A stretch of 54,167 bases of DNA from Mesorhizobium sp. (GCA_004020545.1 SAQE01000041.1:1-54167); one strand, 5' to 3'; numbered from the stretch's first letter, positions 7,661 to 16,487 are shown. Numbers and translations are program-made. Notes: a model not told the origin generated them from the sequence alone.

Positions 7661-9889
7661 ATGATGCGTCAGTATGAGCTTGTCGAGCGCGTCCAGCGCT
7701 ACAAGCCTGACGTCAACGAGGCGCTGCTCAACAAGGCCTATGTCTACGCCATGCAGAAGCATGGCCACCAGAAGCGCGCCTCGGGCGATCCCTATTTCTC
7801 GCATCCGCTGGAAGTGGCGGCCATCCTCACCGAAATGCACATGGACGAGGCGACCATCGCGGTCGCCCTGCTGCATGACACGATCGAGGACACGACCGCG
7901 ACCAGGGCCGAGATCGACGAACTGTTCGGCCCCGAAATGGGCAAGCTGGTCGAAGGCCTGACCAAGCTGAAGAAGCTCGACCTCGTCTCCAAGAAGGCCG
8001 AGCAGGCCGAGAACCTGCGCAAGCTGCTGCTCGCGATCTCCGAGGATATTCGCGTTCTCCTCGTCAAGCTCGCCGACCGCCTGCACAACATGCGCACGCT
8101 CGACCATATGCCCGAGTCCAAGCGGCTGCGCATCGCCGAAGAGACGATGGACATCTATGCGCCGCTCGCCGGCCGCATGGGCATGCAGGGCATGCGCGAG
8201 GAATTGGAAGAGATCGCCTTCCGCTACATCAATCCTGAAGCCTATCGCGCCGTCACCGCGCGGCTGGCCGAGATATTCGAGCGCAACAAGGGCGTGCTGG
8301 GCGAGATCGAGAAGGCGCTGTCGGGTCTGTTCGAAAAGCATGCGATCAAGGCCAGCGTCAAAAGCCGGCAGAAGAAGCCGTGGTCGGTGTTCCGCAAGAT
8401 GGAGGCCAAGGCGCTCTCCTTCGAGCAGCTCTCCGACATATTCGGCTTCCGCGTCGTCGTCGACACCGTCGAGGACTGTTACCGCGCGCTCGGCGCCATC
8501 CACACCACCTGGTCGATGGTGCCCGGCCGCTTCAAGGACTACATCTCGACGCCGAAGCAAAACGACTACCGTTCGATCCACACCACCATCGTCGGCCCGT
8601 CGCGCCAGCGCGTCGAATTGCAGATCCGCACCCGCGAGATGAACAAGATCGCCGAATACGGCGTCGCCGCGCATTCGATCTACAAGGATACGGGCGGCAA
8701 GGGGAATGGCGCCGCGCACGCGATCTCCAAGGAGACCAACGCCTATGCCTGGCTGCGGCGCACCATCGAGCAACTGGCCGAAGGCGACAATCCCGAGGAC
8801 TTCCTGGAAAACACCAAGCTGGAGCTGTTCCAGGACCAGGTGTTCTGCTTCACGCCCAAGGGCATGCTGATCGCGCTGCCGCGCGGCGCCACCCCCATCG
8901 ACTTCGCCTACGCCGTCCACACCGATGTCGGCGACACCTGCGTCGGCGCCAAGGTCAACGGCCGCATCATGCCGCTGATGACGGAATTGAAGAACGGCGA
9001 CGAGGTCGAGATCATCCGCTCCAAGGCGCAGGTGCCGCCGGCCGCCTGGGAATCGGTCGTCGTCACCGGCAAGGCGCGCGCCGCCATCCGCCGCGCCACC
9101 AAGAACGCCATCCGCAAGCAATATTCCGGCCTCGGCGCTCGCATCCTCGAACGCGCTTTCGAGCGCGCCGGCAAGAGCTTTGCCAAGGAGAGCCTGAAAC
9201 CGGTGCTGCACCGGCTGGCGCGCAAGGACATCGAGGATGTGCTGGCCTCCGTGGGGCGCGGCGAGCTTGCGTCCACCGACGTCATGAAGGCGGTCTTCCC
9301 CGACTACAAGGACGAGCGCGTCACGGTCGCGGCGCCCAAGCAGCGCGAGGAGGGCTGGTCGAAGATCCGCAACGCCGCCGGCATGCTGTTCCAGATGCCC
9401 GGCCGCGCCGCGCGCAAGGGCAAGGACCAGCAGCGCGACGGCGCAGTGCCGATCCGCGGCGTGCGCGGCGACCTGCCGGTGCGCTTCGCGCCGGAAGGGG
9501 CGGTGCCCGGCGACCGTATCGTCGGCATCATCCAGCCGGGAACCGGCATCACCATCTATCCGATCCAATCGCCGGCCCTCCAGGCCTTCGACGACCAGCC
9601 CGAGCGCTGGATCGACGTCCGCTGGGACATTGACGAGCGCACCAAGGAGCGCTTCCCGGCGCGCATCTCGGTCACTGCCATCAATGCGCCGGGATCGTTG
9701 GCTGACATCGCGCAGGTTGTTGCGTCGAACGATGCCAACATCCATACGCTGTCGATGGTGCGCACCGCTCCCGATTTCACCGAGATGCTGATCGACCTCG
9801 AGGTCTGGGACCTCAAGCATCTCAACCGGCTGCTGTCGCAGCTCAAGGACAATTCGAGCGTCAGCGACGCTCGGCGTGTGAACGGATGA
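7661..9889 (+). CDS. rsh: Bifunctional (p)ppGpp synthetase/hydrolase Rsh
   Basis: The 742-residue protein has the full long-RSH layout. The N-terminal HD hydrolase domain carries LLHDTIEDT near residue 70 and KLADRLHNMRTL. The synthetase domain (about 240-350) has LSDIFGFRVVV and DYRSIHTT. A TGS domain with FTPKGMLIALPRGATPIDFAYAVH starts near 390, and a C-terminal ACT domain covers about 665-740. An intact HD motif supports both making and degrading the alarmone, as in the single Rsh of rhizobia. It sits downstream of rpoZ and upstream of pyrE. Its stop codon is the first unit of a heptamer repeat. Confidence 0.97.
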   Translation: MMRQYELVERVQRYKPDVNEALLNKAYVYAMQKHGHQKRASGDPYFSHPLEVAAILTEMHMDEATIAVALLHDTIEDTTATRAEIDELFGPEMGKLVEGLTKLKKLDLVSKKAEQAENLRKLLLAISEDIRVLLVKLADRLHNMRTLDHMPESKRLRIAEETMDIYAPLAGRMGMQGMREELEEIAFRYINPEAYRAVTARLAEIFERNKGVLGEIEKALSGLFEKHAIKASVKSRQKKPWSVFRKMEAKALSFEQLSDIFGFRVVVDTVEDCYRALGAIHTTWSMVPGRFKDYISTPKQNDYRSIHTTIVGPSRQRVELQIRTREMNKIAEYGVAAHSIYKDTGGKGNGAAHAISKETNAYAWLRRTIEQLAEGDNPEDFLENTKLELFQDQVFCFTPKGMLIALPRGATPIDFAYAVHTDVGDTCVGAKVNGRIMPLMTELKNGDEVEIIRSKAQVPPAAWESVVVTGKARAAIRRATKNAIRKQYSGLGARILERAFERAGKSFAKESLKPVLHRLARKDIEDVLASVGRGELASTDVMKAVFPDYKDERVTVAAPKQREEGWSKIRNAAGMLFQMPGRAARKGKDQQRDGAVPIRGVRGDLPVRFAPEGAVPGDRIVGIIQPGTGITIYPIQSPALQAFDDQPERWIDVRWDIDERTKERFPARISVTAINAPGSLADIAQVVASNDANIHTLSMVRTAPDFTEMLIDLEVWDLKHLNRLLSQLKDNSSVSDARRVNG

Positions 9890-9957
9890 ATAGTGAATAG
9901 TGAATAGTGAAATAGAAGGTGCTCTCGCTACCATTCACCATTCACCATTCACCACTC
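9887..9957. repeat. Heptamer tandem repeats in opposite orientations
   Basis: TGAATAG occurs three times head to tail from 9887 to 9907, followed by the variant TGAAATAG. After about 15 bp, CCATTCA occurs three times (9931-9951), followed by a variant. The two arrays are near-complementary (A/G differences) and could form a long imperfect hairpin between rsh and pyrE. The first unit supplies the rsh stop codon. Confidence 0.85.
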
Positions 9958-9979
9958 GCCAAGGGCATGGAGCGAACAA

Positions 9980-10558
9980 ATGAACACCGAAGAAGTGCTG
10001 GGCATATTCCGCGAGGCCGGCGCCGTTCTCGAAGGTCATTTCATCCTGACGTCTGGCCTGCGCAGCCCGATCTTCCTGCAGAAAGCGCGCGTCTTCATGC
10101 ATGCCGACAAGACCGAGCGCCTGTGCAAGGCGCTGGCCGAGAAGATCCGAGAAAGTGTGCCGGGCGGGATCGACTATGTCGTCGGCCCGGCGATCGGCGG
10201 CCTGATCCCGGCCTACGAGACATCGCGTCATCTGGGCGCTCCAGCGATCTGGGTCGAACGGGAAGGGGGCGAGTTCAGGCTCCGTCGTTTCGAGATCGCC
10301 AAGGGTGCGCGCGTCGTCATCGTCGAGGACATCGTCACCACGGGACTCTCGATCCGCGAGACGATCGACTGCCTGCGCGAGCTCGGCGCCGAGGTGGTGG
10401 CGGCCGCCTGCATCATCGATCGCTCGGCCGGCAAGACCGATGTCGGCGTGCCGCTGATCGCGCTCGCCGAATATGAGGTGCCTGCCTATCCGCCCGATCG
10501 CCTGCCGCCGGAGCTTGCCGCCATCCCCGCCGTCAAGCCGGGCAGCCGGAACATCTGA
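9980..10558 (+). CDS. pyrE: Orotate phosphoribosyltransferase
   Basis: PyrE transfers ribose-5-phosphate from PRPP to orotate, giving OMP in de novo pyrimidine synthesis. The 192-residue protein carries the PRPP loop [13 protein letters not shown], with the two acidic residues that bind ribose, and a [11 protein letters not shown] segment. Its length and ending fit the short orotate phosphoribosyltransferase type found in many alphaproteobacteria. The ATG at 9980 follows a GGAG element. A dihydroorotase-like gene lies at 34480-35811, far away. Confidence 0.95.
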   Translation: MNTEEVLGIFREAGAVLEGHFILTSGLRSPIFLQKARVFMHADKTERLCKALAEKIRESVPGGIDYVVGPAIGGLIPAYETSRHLGAPAIWVEREGGEFRLRRFEIAKGARVVIVEDIVTTGLSIRETIDCLRELGAEVVAAACIIDRSAGKTDVGVPLIALAEYEVPAYPPDRLPPELAAIPAVKPGSRNI

Positions 10559-10561
10559 GAA

Positions 10562-10608
10562 TGCATGTCGCCCAAAAGTGCGTAGCGGTTTTGGGATAAC
10601 GACATGCA
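10562..10608. repeat. Interspersed palindromic repeat, copy 1
   Basis: The outer arms tgcatgtcg (10562-10570) and cgacatgca (10600-10608) are perfect. The inner arms cccaaaa (10571-10577) and ttttggg (10589-10595) enclose an 11-nt loop gtgcgtagcgg, with a 4-nt bulge on the right side. It shares its loop with copies at 38762 and 47730, which have different outer arms. It lies between pyrE and the VOC gene. Confidence 0.9.
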
Positions 10609-10624
10609 AAAAGGAGAAGCAAGA

Positions 10625-11005
10625 ATGATCGCCGGCATCGACCATTTTGTGCTGACGGTCCGCTCGGTCGAAGCGACCTGCGATTTCTACCAGCGCGTGC
10701 TTGGCCTGCGGCGGCTGGACGAGCCGAACCGTCCGACCGCGCTTTTGTTCGGATCGCAGAAGATCAACCTGCATGAGGTCGGGCGCACCTTCGAGCCGAA
10801 GGCAAGGACGCCGAGCCCGGGCTCCGGCGATTTCTGCCTTGTCGCGGCGGTACCTCTTTCCGACATCCGCGCCAGCCTCGAGGCCAACGGCGTGGCGGTC
10901 GAAGTCGGGCCGGTCGAGCGCATTGGGGCGCGCGGCAGGATGATGTCGGTCTATTTCCGCGATCCCGACGACAATCTGGTCGAGGTCAGCGAGTATCTGA
11001 AGTAG
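10625..11005 (+). CDS. VOC superfamily (glyoxalase-like) protein
   Basis: A 126-residue vicinal-oxygen-chelate protein. It begins with GIDHFVLTVRSVE, whose His is the first metal ligand of the family, has FYQRVLGL in the first module and ends with VYFRDPDDNLVEVSEYL, whose Glu is the last ligand. The ATG at 10625 is chosen because AAGGAG sits 10 bases upstream; an in-frame ATG at 10604 lies inside the palindromic repeat. Substrate unknown; the family includes dioxygenases, lyases and antibiotic-binding proteins. Confidence 0.85.
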   Translation: MIAGIDHFVLTVRSVEATCDFYQRVLGLRRLDEPNRPTALLFGSQKINLHEVGRTFEPKARTPSPGSGDFCLVAAVPLSDIRASLEANGVAVEVGPVERIGARGRMMSVYFRDPDDNLVEVSEYLK

Positions 11006-11256
11006 TCACGCAGGGTCTTATCGTGCGCGAACCGGTTGGCCACGATGAAGACCACGCCGCAAGAGAGTCCTCAGTTTTGCCAGAATGGCGCTCTTATTAC
11101 GGCCTGCGGCAGACCATCGCGGCGGCGTTTCGTTGTTCCGTGCCCTGGCGGTCGCTATATCAAAGTTTTGTTGCCTTCCTGCGCCCTCGGAGCGCAAGAT
11201 ATGTTGGCGCTACCCGGATGGCAGGGAGCGCGTGTTGGACCAGGAACTGAAACAGA

Positions 11257-11844
11257 GTGCTTTTTCGACGCCGAGAGCCTGATGGCCTCCTGGAGCGGGT
11301 GCGTACTTACCTGTGGCCGCGCCGCTCCTTTTCGCGCTCCGTGCAGTATTTCTCCAAGCGCATCCTGCGGCTGAAGGCGACGCCCCATTCCGTCGCGGCC
11401 GGCGTCGCGGCGGGCGTCTTCGCCTCCTTCTTCCCACTCGGCTTCCATTTCGTCATCGCCGCCGTGCTCTGCTGGGTGATCGCCGGCAATCTGGTGGCGG
11501 CGGCGCTGGGCGCGGTGTTCTTCGGCAATCCGCTGACCTTCCCGCTGCTTTGGGGCGCGTCCTGGGAAACGGGCAAGCTCATCCTGCATGAACGCCTGCC
11601 CAAGCACGGGCCGCCCGAGCATCTCGGCGAAATGATGCATACGCTTTCCTTCGCCAAGCTGTGGCATCCGATCCTGGAGCCGATGCTCCTCGGCGCAGTG
11701 CCGCTTGGCCTGGTCTTCGGACTGATCTTCTATGGCATCACCCGCTGGGGCATGACCGTGTTTCGCGAGCAGCGGAAGCGGCGCATGGCCGAGCGGGCCG
11801 AGAAGGCCAAGCGCGCTGGCGGGCGGGAAGTTCCCGCGGAATGA
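11257..11844 (+). CDS. DUF2062 membrane protein
   Basis: A 195-residue DUF2062 protein with three or four hydrophobic segments: about residues 45-75 ([21 protein letters not shown]), 75-100 and 145-170. A basic N-terminus (MLFRRRE) and a very basic C-terminal tail ([17 protein letters not shown]) flank them. The GTG at 11257 gives the MLFRRR start typical of rhizobial relatives. Its last codon overlaps the acpS start (ATGA), so it is translated with acpS. Function is unknown; the family sits near envelope or lipid genes in many genomes. Confidence 0.82.
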   Translation: MLFRRREPDGLLERVRTYLWPRRSFSRSVQYFSKRILRLKATPHSVAAGVAAGVFASFFPLGFHFVIAAVLCWVIAGNLVAAALGAVFFGNPLTFPLLWGASWETGKLILHERLPKHGPPEHLGEMMHTLSFAKLWHPILEPMLLGAVPLGLVFGLIFYGITRWGMTVFREQRKRRMAERAEKAKRAGGREVPAE

Positions 11845-12254
11845 TCATCGGCATCGGCAGCGACCTGATCGACATCAGACGCATCGAGAAGTCGCTGGAG
11901 CGGCACGGCCAGCGCTTTATCCAGCGCATCTACACTGAGGTCGAGCAGGCCAAATCCGAAGGCCGCGCGGCCCGCGCCGCTTCCTACGCCAAGCGCTTCG
12001 CCGCCAAGGAGGCCTGCGCCAAGGCGCTGGGCACCGGCATGGCCGAGGGCGTGTTCTGGCGCGACATGGGCGTGGTCAACCTGCCGAGCGGCGCGCCGAC
12101 CATGGCTCTGACCGGAGGCGCCGCGGCAAGGCTGGAGAAAATCCTGCCCGAGGGCTACCGCGCGCTGATTCACCTCACCATCACCGATGATTTTCCGCTT
12201 GCTCAAGCCTTTGTGATCATCGAGGCAGTGCCCGCCGAACAAGCGCCACATTGA
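11841..12254 (+). CDS. acpS: Holo-[acyl-carrier-protein] synthase
   Basis: AcpS moves 4'-phosphopantetheine from coenzyme A to a serine of acyl carrier protein, activating it for fatty acid synthesis. The 137-residue product begins [16 protein letters not shown], with the magnesium-binding Asp, and contains [14 protein letters not shown], the second signature with its catalytic Glu. The ATG at 11841 overlaps the stop of the DUF2062 gene by 4 bp. lepB, rnc and era follow, the usual alphaproteobacterial order. Confidence 0.97.
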   Translation: MIIGIGSDLIDIRRIEKSLERHGQRFIQRIYTEVEQAKSEGRAARAASYAKRFAAKEACAKALGTGMAEGVFWRDMGVVNLPSGAPTMALTGGAAARLEKILPEGYRALIHLTITDDFPLAQAFVIIEAVPAEQAPH

Positions 12255-12334
12255 TTCCATCTGACCACGGGCGGCATGACGTTGCCCAGCGCGCGCCGAG
12301 ACTCTATACCAACCAACGCACAATCGAGGACGAC

Positions 12335-13084
12335 ATGAGCGTGGCTGAAAAATCGCAGAAGAAATCCGGCGGGCTTGGTGAAACCTTCTCCGTCATCATC
12401 CAGGCTCTGCTGCTCGCGCTTGTCATCCGCACGCTGCTGTTCCAGCCCTTCTCCATCCCGTCCGGCTCGATGCGGCCGACGCTGCTCGAGGGCGACTATC
12501 TGTTCGTCACCAAATGGGCCTACGGCTATTCGCGCTATTCGCTGCCCTTCGGCCCCAACATTTTCTCCGGCCGCATCTGGGGCTCGGAGCCCAAGCGCGG
12601 CGACGTGGTGGTGTTCAAGTTCCCGCCGGATCCGTCCGTCGACTACATCAAGCGCGTCGTCGGCCTGCCCGGTGACAAGATCCAGGTCAAGGACGGCCAG
12701 CTCGTCATCAACGGCACCGCCGTGCCGCGCGAAAAGGTCGGCCAGATCGACAATCCCGATATCACCGAGGTCGATCGTCCCGTCGACGTCTATCGCGAGA
12801 CGCTGCCCAACGGCGTCACCTACGACACGCTCGACCTGACGCCCAATTCGATCGGCGACAACACGCGCGAGTTCGACGTGCCTCCCGGTCACTATTTCAT
12901 GATGGGCGACAACCGCGACAACTCCTCCGACAGTCGCTTCACCGTCGGTTTCGTGCCGGCCGAGAACCTTGTCGGCCGTGCCAACGTCATCTTCTTCTCG
13001 ATCGCCGATGGCGCAAGCCCGTTGGAAATCTGGAAGTGGCCGTCGCTGATGCGCGCCGGACGCCTGTTCCATCTCGTCCACTAA
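12335..13084 (+). CDS. lepB: Signal peptidase I
   Basis: LepB removes signal peptides from exported proteins on the periplasmic face of the inner membrane. The 249-residue protein has a single N-terminal membrane helix (about residues 15-35). The catalytic Ser lies in PSGSMRPTLLEGD near residue 43 and the catalytic Lys in YIKRVVGLPGDKI near 105; MMGDNRDNSSDSR is the C-terminal box. The ATG at 12335 is preferred over the one at 12251, because the latter adds unrelated hydrophilic residues before the anchor. rnc begins 4 bp downstream. Confidence 0.97.
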   Translation: MSVAEKSQKKSGGLGETFSVIIQALLLALVIRTLLFQPFSIPSGSMRPTLLEGDYLFVTKWAYGYSRYSLPFGPNIFSGRIWGSEPKRGDVVVFKFPPDPSVDYIKRVVGLPGDKIQVKDGQLVINGTAVPREKVGQIDNPDITEVDRPVDVYRETLPNGVTYDTLDLTPNSIGDNTREFDVPPGHYFMMGDNRDNSSDSRFTVGFVPAENLVGRANVIFFSIADGASPLEIWKWPSLMRAGRLFHLVH

Positions 13085-13088
13085 GGTC

Positions 13089-13805
13089 ATGGCGGCTACC
13101 AAGCGTTTGACCGCCGATGCCCTCGCCGAAGCGCTTTTCGAGCGCACCGGCCACGCCTTCGCCGACCGCCAGCGTCTGCAGCGCGCGCTGACCCATGCCA
13201 GCGCGCGCTCGACCCATGCCGGCGTCGACTACGAACGCTTCGAATTCCTGGGCGACCGCGTTCTCGGCCTTGTCGTGGCCGACATGCTGCTCGCCGCCTT
13301 CCCCGAGGCCGCCGAGGGTGAGCTTTCGCTGCGCCTCAACGCGCTGGTCAACGCCGAGGCGCTTTCCGAGATCGCCGGGGAGATCGGCTTGCCGGAGCTG
13401 ATCCGCGCCGGCTCCGACGTGCGCAATCTCGACGGCCGCAAGCGAACCAACCTGCGCGCCGACGCGCTGGAGTCGCTGATTGCCGTGCTTTACCTGGATG
13501 GTGGCCTTGAGGCTGCCCGCGCGTTCATCCACCGCTACTGGCAGCCGCGCTCGCAGGCGACAGGTGCCGCCCGCCGCGACGCCAAGACCGAATTGCAGGA
13601 ATGGGCGCACCAGGCGGCTGCCGGCGCGGTTCCGGCCTACCGGGTGGATGGTCGCGAAGGACCCGACCACGATCCGCTGTTCACCGTTAGCGTCAAGGTA
13701 GGCTCCTTTGCGCCGGCGGTCGGCAGCGGCCGTTCCAAGCGCGAGGCGGAACAGGCAGCAGCGGCGGTGCTGTTGCTGCGCGAAGGCGTGTGGAGCGCGA
13801 CATGA
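13089..13805 (+). CDS. rnc: Ribonuclease III
   Basis: RNase III cuts double-stranded RNA in rRNA and mRNA processing. The 238-residue product has the signature ERFEFLGDRVLGL with acidic metal ligands, a second acidic motif in LRADALESLIAVLYLDGG, and a C-terminal double-stranded RNA-binding domain ending in GSGRSKREAEQAAAAVLL. It begins 4 bp after lepB and ends in an ATGA overlap with era, so lepB-rnc-era should be one translationally coupled unit. Confidence 0.97.
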   Translation: MAATKRLTADALAEALFERTGHAFADRQRLQRALTHASARSTHAGVDYERFEFLGDRVLGLVVADMLLAAFPEAAEGELSLRLNALVNAEALSEIAGEIGLPELIRAGSDVRNLDGRKRTNLRADALESLIAVLYLDGGLEAARAFIHRYWQPRSQATGAARRDAKTELQEWAHQAAAGAVPAYRVDGREGPDHDPLFTVSVKVGSFAPAVGSGRSKREAEQAAAAVLLLREGVWSAT

Positions 13806-14722
13806 CCGGCACCGAAGCCCCTGAAACACCCGCTACGCGGTCCGGCTTCGTCGCGCTGATCGGCGCCCCCAATGCCGGCAAGTCGACGCTGGTCAACCAA
13901 CTGGTCGGCGCCAAGGTGTCTATCGTCACCCACAAGGTGCAGACCACCCGCGCGATCGTGCGCGGCATCGCCACGCATGACAACGCCCAGATCGTCTTCG
14001 TCGACACGCCCGGCATTTTCAAGCCGAAGCGCCGGCTGGACACGGCGATGGTCACCACCGCCTGGGGCGGCGCCAAGGATGCCGATGTCGTCGTGCTTCT
14101 GATCGATGCCGAACGCGGCATCAAGGGCGATGCCGACGCCATCCTCGACCGGCTGAAGGACGTCCAGCAGCCGATGCTGCTCGTCCTCAACAAGGTCGAC
14201 CGGGTCAAGCCGGAGACGCTTCTGGCCTTGGCCGCGGCAGCTAACGAAAGAGTGCCGTTCAAGCGCACCTTCATGGTCTCGGCGCTCACCGGCTCCGGCT
14301 GCAAGGACCTGCTCGACTATCTCGCCGAGACGCTGCCGGCCGGGCCCTGGTATTATCCGGAAGACCAGATCTCCGACCTGCCGATGCGCCAGCTCTCGGC
14401 CGAGATCACCCGCGAGAAACTCTATCTCAGGCTGCATCAGGAGCTTCCCTATTCCTCGCATATCGAGACCGAGAAATGGGAGGAGAAGAAGGACGGCTCG
14501 GTGCGCATCGAGCAGGTCATCTATGTCGAGCGCGACAGCCAGAAGAAGATCGTGCTCGGCCACAAGGGCGAGACAATCCGCGCCATCGGCCAGGCCGCTC
14601 GCGCCGAGATCGCGGAGATCCTCGAGCAGAAGGTGCATCTCTTCCTGTTCGTGAAGGTGCGAGAGAACTGGGGCGACGACCCCGAGCGCTATCGCGAGAT
14701 GGGGCTGGAGTTTCCTCACTGA
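13802..14722 (+). CDS. era: GTPase Era
   Basis: Era is a GTPase that binds the 3' end of 16S rRNA during small-subunit maturation. The 306-residue protein shows the Walker A motif GAPNAGKSTLVNQL, switch II DTPGIF, NKVD for guanine recognition and a C-terminal KH domain (about 210-300) with VLGHKGETIRAIGQAAR. The ATG at 13802 overlaps the rnc stop. In related genomes recO usually follows era; here recO is 4.6 kb away, beyond accessory genes. Confidence 0.97.
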   Translation: MTGTEAPETPATRSGFVALIGAPNAGKSTLVNQLVGAKVSIVTHKVQTTRAIVRGIATHDNAQIVFVDTPGIFKPKRRLDTAMVTTAWGGAKDADVVVLLIDAERGIKGDADAILDRLKDVQQPMLLVLNKVDRVKPETLLALAAAANERVPFKRTFMVSALTGSGCKDLLDYLAETLPAGPWYYPEDQISDLPMRQLSAEITREKLYLRLHQELPYSSHIETEKWEEKKDGSVRIEQVIYVERDSQKKIVLGHKGETIRAIGQAARAEIAEILEQKVHLFLFVKVRENWGDDPERYREMGLEFPH

Positions 14723-14723
14723 T

Positions 14724-14770
14724 GCATGTCGTCTAGGAATGCCGCCCGTCGATCTGGGACAACGGCATGC
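14724..14770. repeat. Degenerate interspersed palindromic repeat, copy 2
   Basis: gcatgtcgt (14724-14732) faces acggcatgc (14762-14770) with one mismatch, 2 bp after the era stop. The arms match copy 1 at 10562, but the interior has decayed and looks inverted in orientation. The right arm contains the ATG used by the next gene. Confidence 0.7.
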
Positions 14771-15660
14771 ACAATCCTAGGGTAGATATCGACACCGATC
14801 TCGTGCGCCGGCTGGTTGACGCGCAGTTTCCCGAATGGCGGCATCTGCCGGTGAGACCCGTTGCGTCCGGCGGCTGGGATAATCGCACCTTCCATCTCGG
14901 CGACGAGATGACCGCGCGCCTGCCAAGTGCGGCTCCCTATTCGCTGCAGGTCGAAAAGGAACACCGTTGGCTGCCCAGGCTCGCGCCGCTCCTGCCGCTG
15001 CCGATTCCGGCGCCGCTCGCCATGGGCGAGCCCGCCGAAGGCTACCCATGGCACTGGTCCGTCTACCGCTGGATCGAGGGCGAGACGGCGAAGACCGCAC
15101 GCATCCCCGACCTTCGCACGTTCGCGGTCACACTTGCCGAGTTCATCGCGGCCCTGAAACGAATCGATCCGACCGGCGGGCCGGTGCCGGGCCAGCACAA
15201 TTTCTATCGCGGCGGACCGCTGACGGTCTATGACGGCGAGGCGAGGCAGGCGATCGCAGCACTCGACGGCCAGGTCGATACACAAGCAGCCACCAAGGTC
15301 TGGGAAGCGGCCCTGGCCGCCACCTGGCACGGTTCGCCCGTCTGGTTCCACGGCGATGTCGCCTCAGGCAATCTCTTGGTCGAAGACGGCCGCCTGAGCG
15401 CCGTCATCGACTTCGGCACCTCCGGCGTCGGCGACCCGTCCTGCGACCTCGCGATCGCCTGGACCTTTTTCGAGGGCGAAAGCCGGGAGGCCTTCCGCGC
15501 CGCCATCGCTGTCGATGACGCGACCTGGGCGCGCGGCCGCGGCTGGACGCTGTGGAAGGCGCTGATCACTGTTGCCGGACATGACGCCAATCAGGCCGAG
15601 GTCGGACGGCAGCGCCGGGTAATCGACGAGGTGCTTGCCGATCACGAACGCTGGGCGTGA
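14767..15660 (+). CDS. Aminoglycoside phosphotransferase-family kinase
   Basis: This 297-residue APH/ChoK-like kinase has WFHGDVASGNLLVEDG, holding the catalytic Asp and Asn, followed by VIDFGTSGVGDPSCDLA, the metal-binding DFG and the family's downstream Asp. N-terminal ASGGWDNRTFHLG fits the nucleotide loop. The substrate is unknown; members phosphorylate antibiotics, choline, sugars or amino acids, and nothing here proves drug resistance. Its start codon sits in the right arm of a palindromic repeat. It is the first gene of the insert between era and recO. Confidence 0.85.
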   Translation: MHNPRVDIDTDLVRRLVDAQFPEWRHLPVRPVASGGWDNRTFHLGDEMTARLPSAAPYSLQVEKEHRWLPRLAPLLPLPIPAPLAMGEPAEGYPWHWSVYRWIEGETAKTARIPDLRTFAVTLAEFIAALKRIDPTGGPVPGQHNFYRGGPLTVYDGEARQAIAALDGQVDTQAATKVWEAALAATWHGSPVWFHGDVASGNLLVEDGRLSAVIDFGTSGVGDPSCDLAIAWTFFEGESREAFRAAIAVDDATWARGRGWTLWKALITVAGHDANQAEVGRQRRVIDEVLADHERWA

Positions 15661-15666
15661 CGCGGA

Positions 15667-16194
15667 TTACAACAAGCCTTTGGTCCTGAGATCGGCGGCG
15701 AAGGTCGTCAGCGGCATCACGAGAGTCAGCGGTTTTCCCGAAAGCGCCTCGGCGCCATATCCACGATACCAGTTCGCGGCGCGCTCACTCTTGGCGTCGA
15801 TGATGAGCAGCAGACCGCCGCCTTCAGCGGCGACACGAAGGCAGCGCAGGGCCGCCGCAGCGAGGAGCTGACCTCCGAGCCCTTGCCCGGCCACCGTCAG
15901 ATCGGTCGCCAGGCGGGCAAGCTTGAACCCGGATACTTCATGTCGGGCCAACCCTTTCATCAGGGCCGCGGGCACTTGCTCATGAGCAACGGCGGAGGGT
16001 GCGATCGTATAGAAGCCAAGAACGCGGTCTGGGTTCGCGTTGTCGACAGCGCAAAACGTCTTCGAAGCATTCTGTTCATGACTCTGCCTGGCGAAGCGCC
16101 GCAGAAAATCATTCATCTGCTCGTCGCCGCAATCAAAGGACGCGCGATCGTGCGATTTCGAGATCGGCTCCTCTCGCCATCGCGGCAGGGTCAT
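15667..16194 (-). CDS. GNAT acetyltransferase toxin (TacT/AtaT-like)
   Basis: A 175-residue GNAT protein of the toxin type that acetylates aminoacyl-tRNA and stops translation. It begins with a basic segment and SFDCGDEQMNDFLRRFA, the usual opening of these toxins. The acetyl-CoA loop reads AGQGLGGQLL, and NWYRGYGAEAL carries the conserved catalytic Tyr. It overlaps the DUF1778 antitoxin gene by 4 bp, the standard antitoxin-first arrangement. All key motifs are intact, so it may be active. A fragment similar to its codons 44-54 lies near 19176-19201. Confidence 0.9.
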   Translation of the reverse strand: MTLPRWREEPISKSHDRASFDCGDEQMNDFLRRFARQSHEQNASKTFCAVDNANPDRVLGFYTIAPSAVAHEQVPAALMKGLARHEVSGFKLARLATDLTVAGQGLGGQLLAAAALRCLRVAAEGGGLLLIIDAKSERAANWYRGYGAEALSGKPLTLVMPLTTFAADLRTKGLL

Positions 16195-16469
16195 ATCGTA
16201 TCGGGAAGAGCCGCAATGGCAGCCCGCAATTTCGCATTGGGCTTCGGCGGGTGCTCGAGCAGTTCGAGGATGCGTTTGAAGTCGCGCTCCGACACTTCGG
16301 TCTTTTCGATCGCCTTGATCACGGCTTCCGCCTCAGGCAGCACCTTGTCGAGGATGAAGTCGGTCATGTCCTTGTGCGACAGCGCCGCCGCGCGGGCGAT
16401 CATCGCCTTTTGCGCGGGCCGTATGCGGATATTGAAGCGTTCGGTTCTGTCGCTGGCTGGCTTGGACAT
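16191..16469 (-). CDS. DUF1778 (TacA-like) antitoxin
   Basis: A 92-residue ribbon-helix-helix antitoxin. The N-terminal part (ERFNIRIRPAQKAMIARAAAL) is the DNA-binding strand and helices; the C-terminal tail (about 55-92), with RILELLEHPP, should neutralise the acetyltransferase toxin. The ATG at 16469 has AAGGAGG just upstream and is better than the alternative at 16484. Such antitoxins repress their own promoter together with the toxin; ACGTAC half-sites lie about 30-45 bp upstream. Confidence 0.9.
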   Translation of the reverse strand: MSKPASDRTERFNIRIRPAQKAMIARAAALSHKDMTDFILDKVLPEAEAVIKAIEKTEVSERDFKRILELLEHPPKPNAKLRAAIAALPDTI

Positions 16470-16487
16470 GCCATCCTCCTTCATGGG

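Noticed and set aside
7634-9934. A 766-codon open frame on the minus strand opposite rsh
   Set aside because: It is a G+C-driven shadow of the rsh gene with no family motif; rsh on the plus strand is certain.
14767-15660. An aminoglycoside resistance gene
   Set aside because: Only the kinase superfamily is supported; many chromosomal members act on other substrates.
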